Below, piece after piece: positions 63,902 through 64,000 of a stretch of 64,000 bases of DNA. The position numbers and the translations under genes were made by a program. The stretch is from assembly GCA_030431455.1 (NCBI GenBank), contig JAUIJE010000007.1, positions 124,001 to 188,000 of the forward strand, read 5' to 3'. The stretch's first letter is position 1. Each line of letters begins with the position of its first letter. Below the pieces are notes generated by a model. The model searched no databases. It saw only the letters and a program-made list of their open reading frames with translations, and had not been told where the DNA came from. This stretch comes from a bacterium. Lineage in GTDB: Bacteria > Myxococcota > UBA727 > JAUIJE01.

Positions 63902-64000
63902 CCGTCGCCGGCGTGGGCGCGGCCCTGGTGGTGCTCGCGGGGGCGGGCGCGGCGTGCTTGCCCCCCTGCGAAGCCCAGGTCGATTGCCCCGAGCGCTCCT
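63892..64000 (+). CDS. Lipoprotein, N-terminal fragment (cut by window edge)
   Basis: ATG at 63892 overlaps the preceding stop by 10 bp. The visible 36 codons give a signal peptide with core GAALVVLAGAGAAC and then LPPCEAQVDCPERS, a Cys-rich start typical of secreted proteins in this window. The rest lies outside the window. Confidence 0.6.
   Translation, partial: MRLTVAGVGAALVVLAGAGAACLPPCEAQVDCPERS

Overview
The window is a chromosome segment of very high G+C (about 70% by eye) with densely packed genes. No phage, transposon, CRISPR or plasmid functions are visible. The repertoire points to a Myxococcota or Bradymonadota-like ('deltaproteobacterial') organism: many lipoproteins, zinc-ribbon/GYF and PEGA/TPR signalling proteins, a Ser/Thr kinase with an extracytoplasmic domain, DUF4388 response regulators, MopE-type metal-binding and choice-of-anchor-D surface proteins, and Bacteroides/Bdellovibrio-type succinate dehydrogenase. 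The lineage is an inference from gene content only.

Layout. 1-7.1 kb: 3' end of leuS with an LptE-like lipoprotein, a double-DUF4388 response regulator, a domain-permuted aconitase and pabB. 7.2-10.3 kb: two coupled secreted proteins, one a large choice-of-anchor-D/MopE lipoprotein. 10.6-15.6 kb: scpA-scpB-rluB operon, where ScpB carries huge acidic tails. 16-19.3 kb: SPOR lipoprotein, CDP-alcohol phosphatidyltransferase and crotonase, all start/stop-coupled. 19.3-24.8 kb: envelope proteins and a CoA-disulfide-reductase/rhodanese homologue lacking its thiol cysteines, coupled to a temptin-like protein. 24.9-25.3 kb: an 87-bp tandem repeat array, followed by a two-operator promoter driving a thiolase. 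26.6-32.4 kb: two related proteins of unknown family, a giant TPR protein and a lipoprotein. 32.4-34.3 kb: NAD(P)H oxidoreductase divergent from a LysR regulator, and a small Cys-rich lipoprotein. 34.7-42.6 kb: envelope protein, recG with an upstream PEGA protein, and a membrane Ser/Thr kinase with an overlapping partner. 42.6-47.2 kb: mdh-sdhCAB. 47.4-49.1 kb: a stand-alone LeuA regulatory domain and an agmatinase-family enzyme. 49.2-53.5 kb: a cluster with two paralogous thermolysin-like lipoprotein proteases around an outer-membrane-type protein. 53.8-57.1 kb: EF-hand protein, tRNA-Cys, isocitrate/isopropylmalate dehydrogenase, a 57-aa membrane protein and era. 57.4-64 kb: Pro-rich TPR-like protein, metallophosphoesterase lipoprotein, a small acidic protein, a 950-aa choice-of-anchor-D/VWA lipoprotein and a truncated lipoprotein gene.

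How genes work together. Four TCA-cycle functions (aconitase, isocitrate-type dehydrogenase, succinate dehydrogenase, malate dehydrogenase) lie in one window, with mdh and sdhCAB apparently in one operon. Many operons show ATGA/GTGA/TTGA start-stop overlaps, so translational coupling is the local norm. A large share of genes encode exported proteins with a lipobox or signal peptide. The features most worth following up are the acidic ScpB, the 87-bp repeat array, the paired operators before the thiolase, the cysteine-less oxidoreductase, the twin protease cluster and the unknown paralogue pair.
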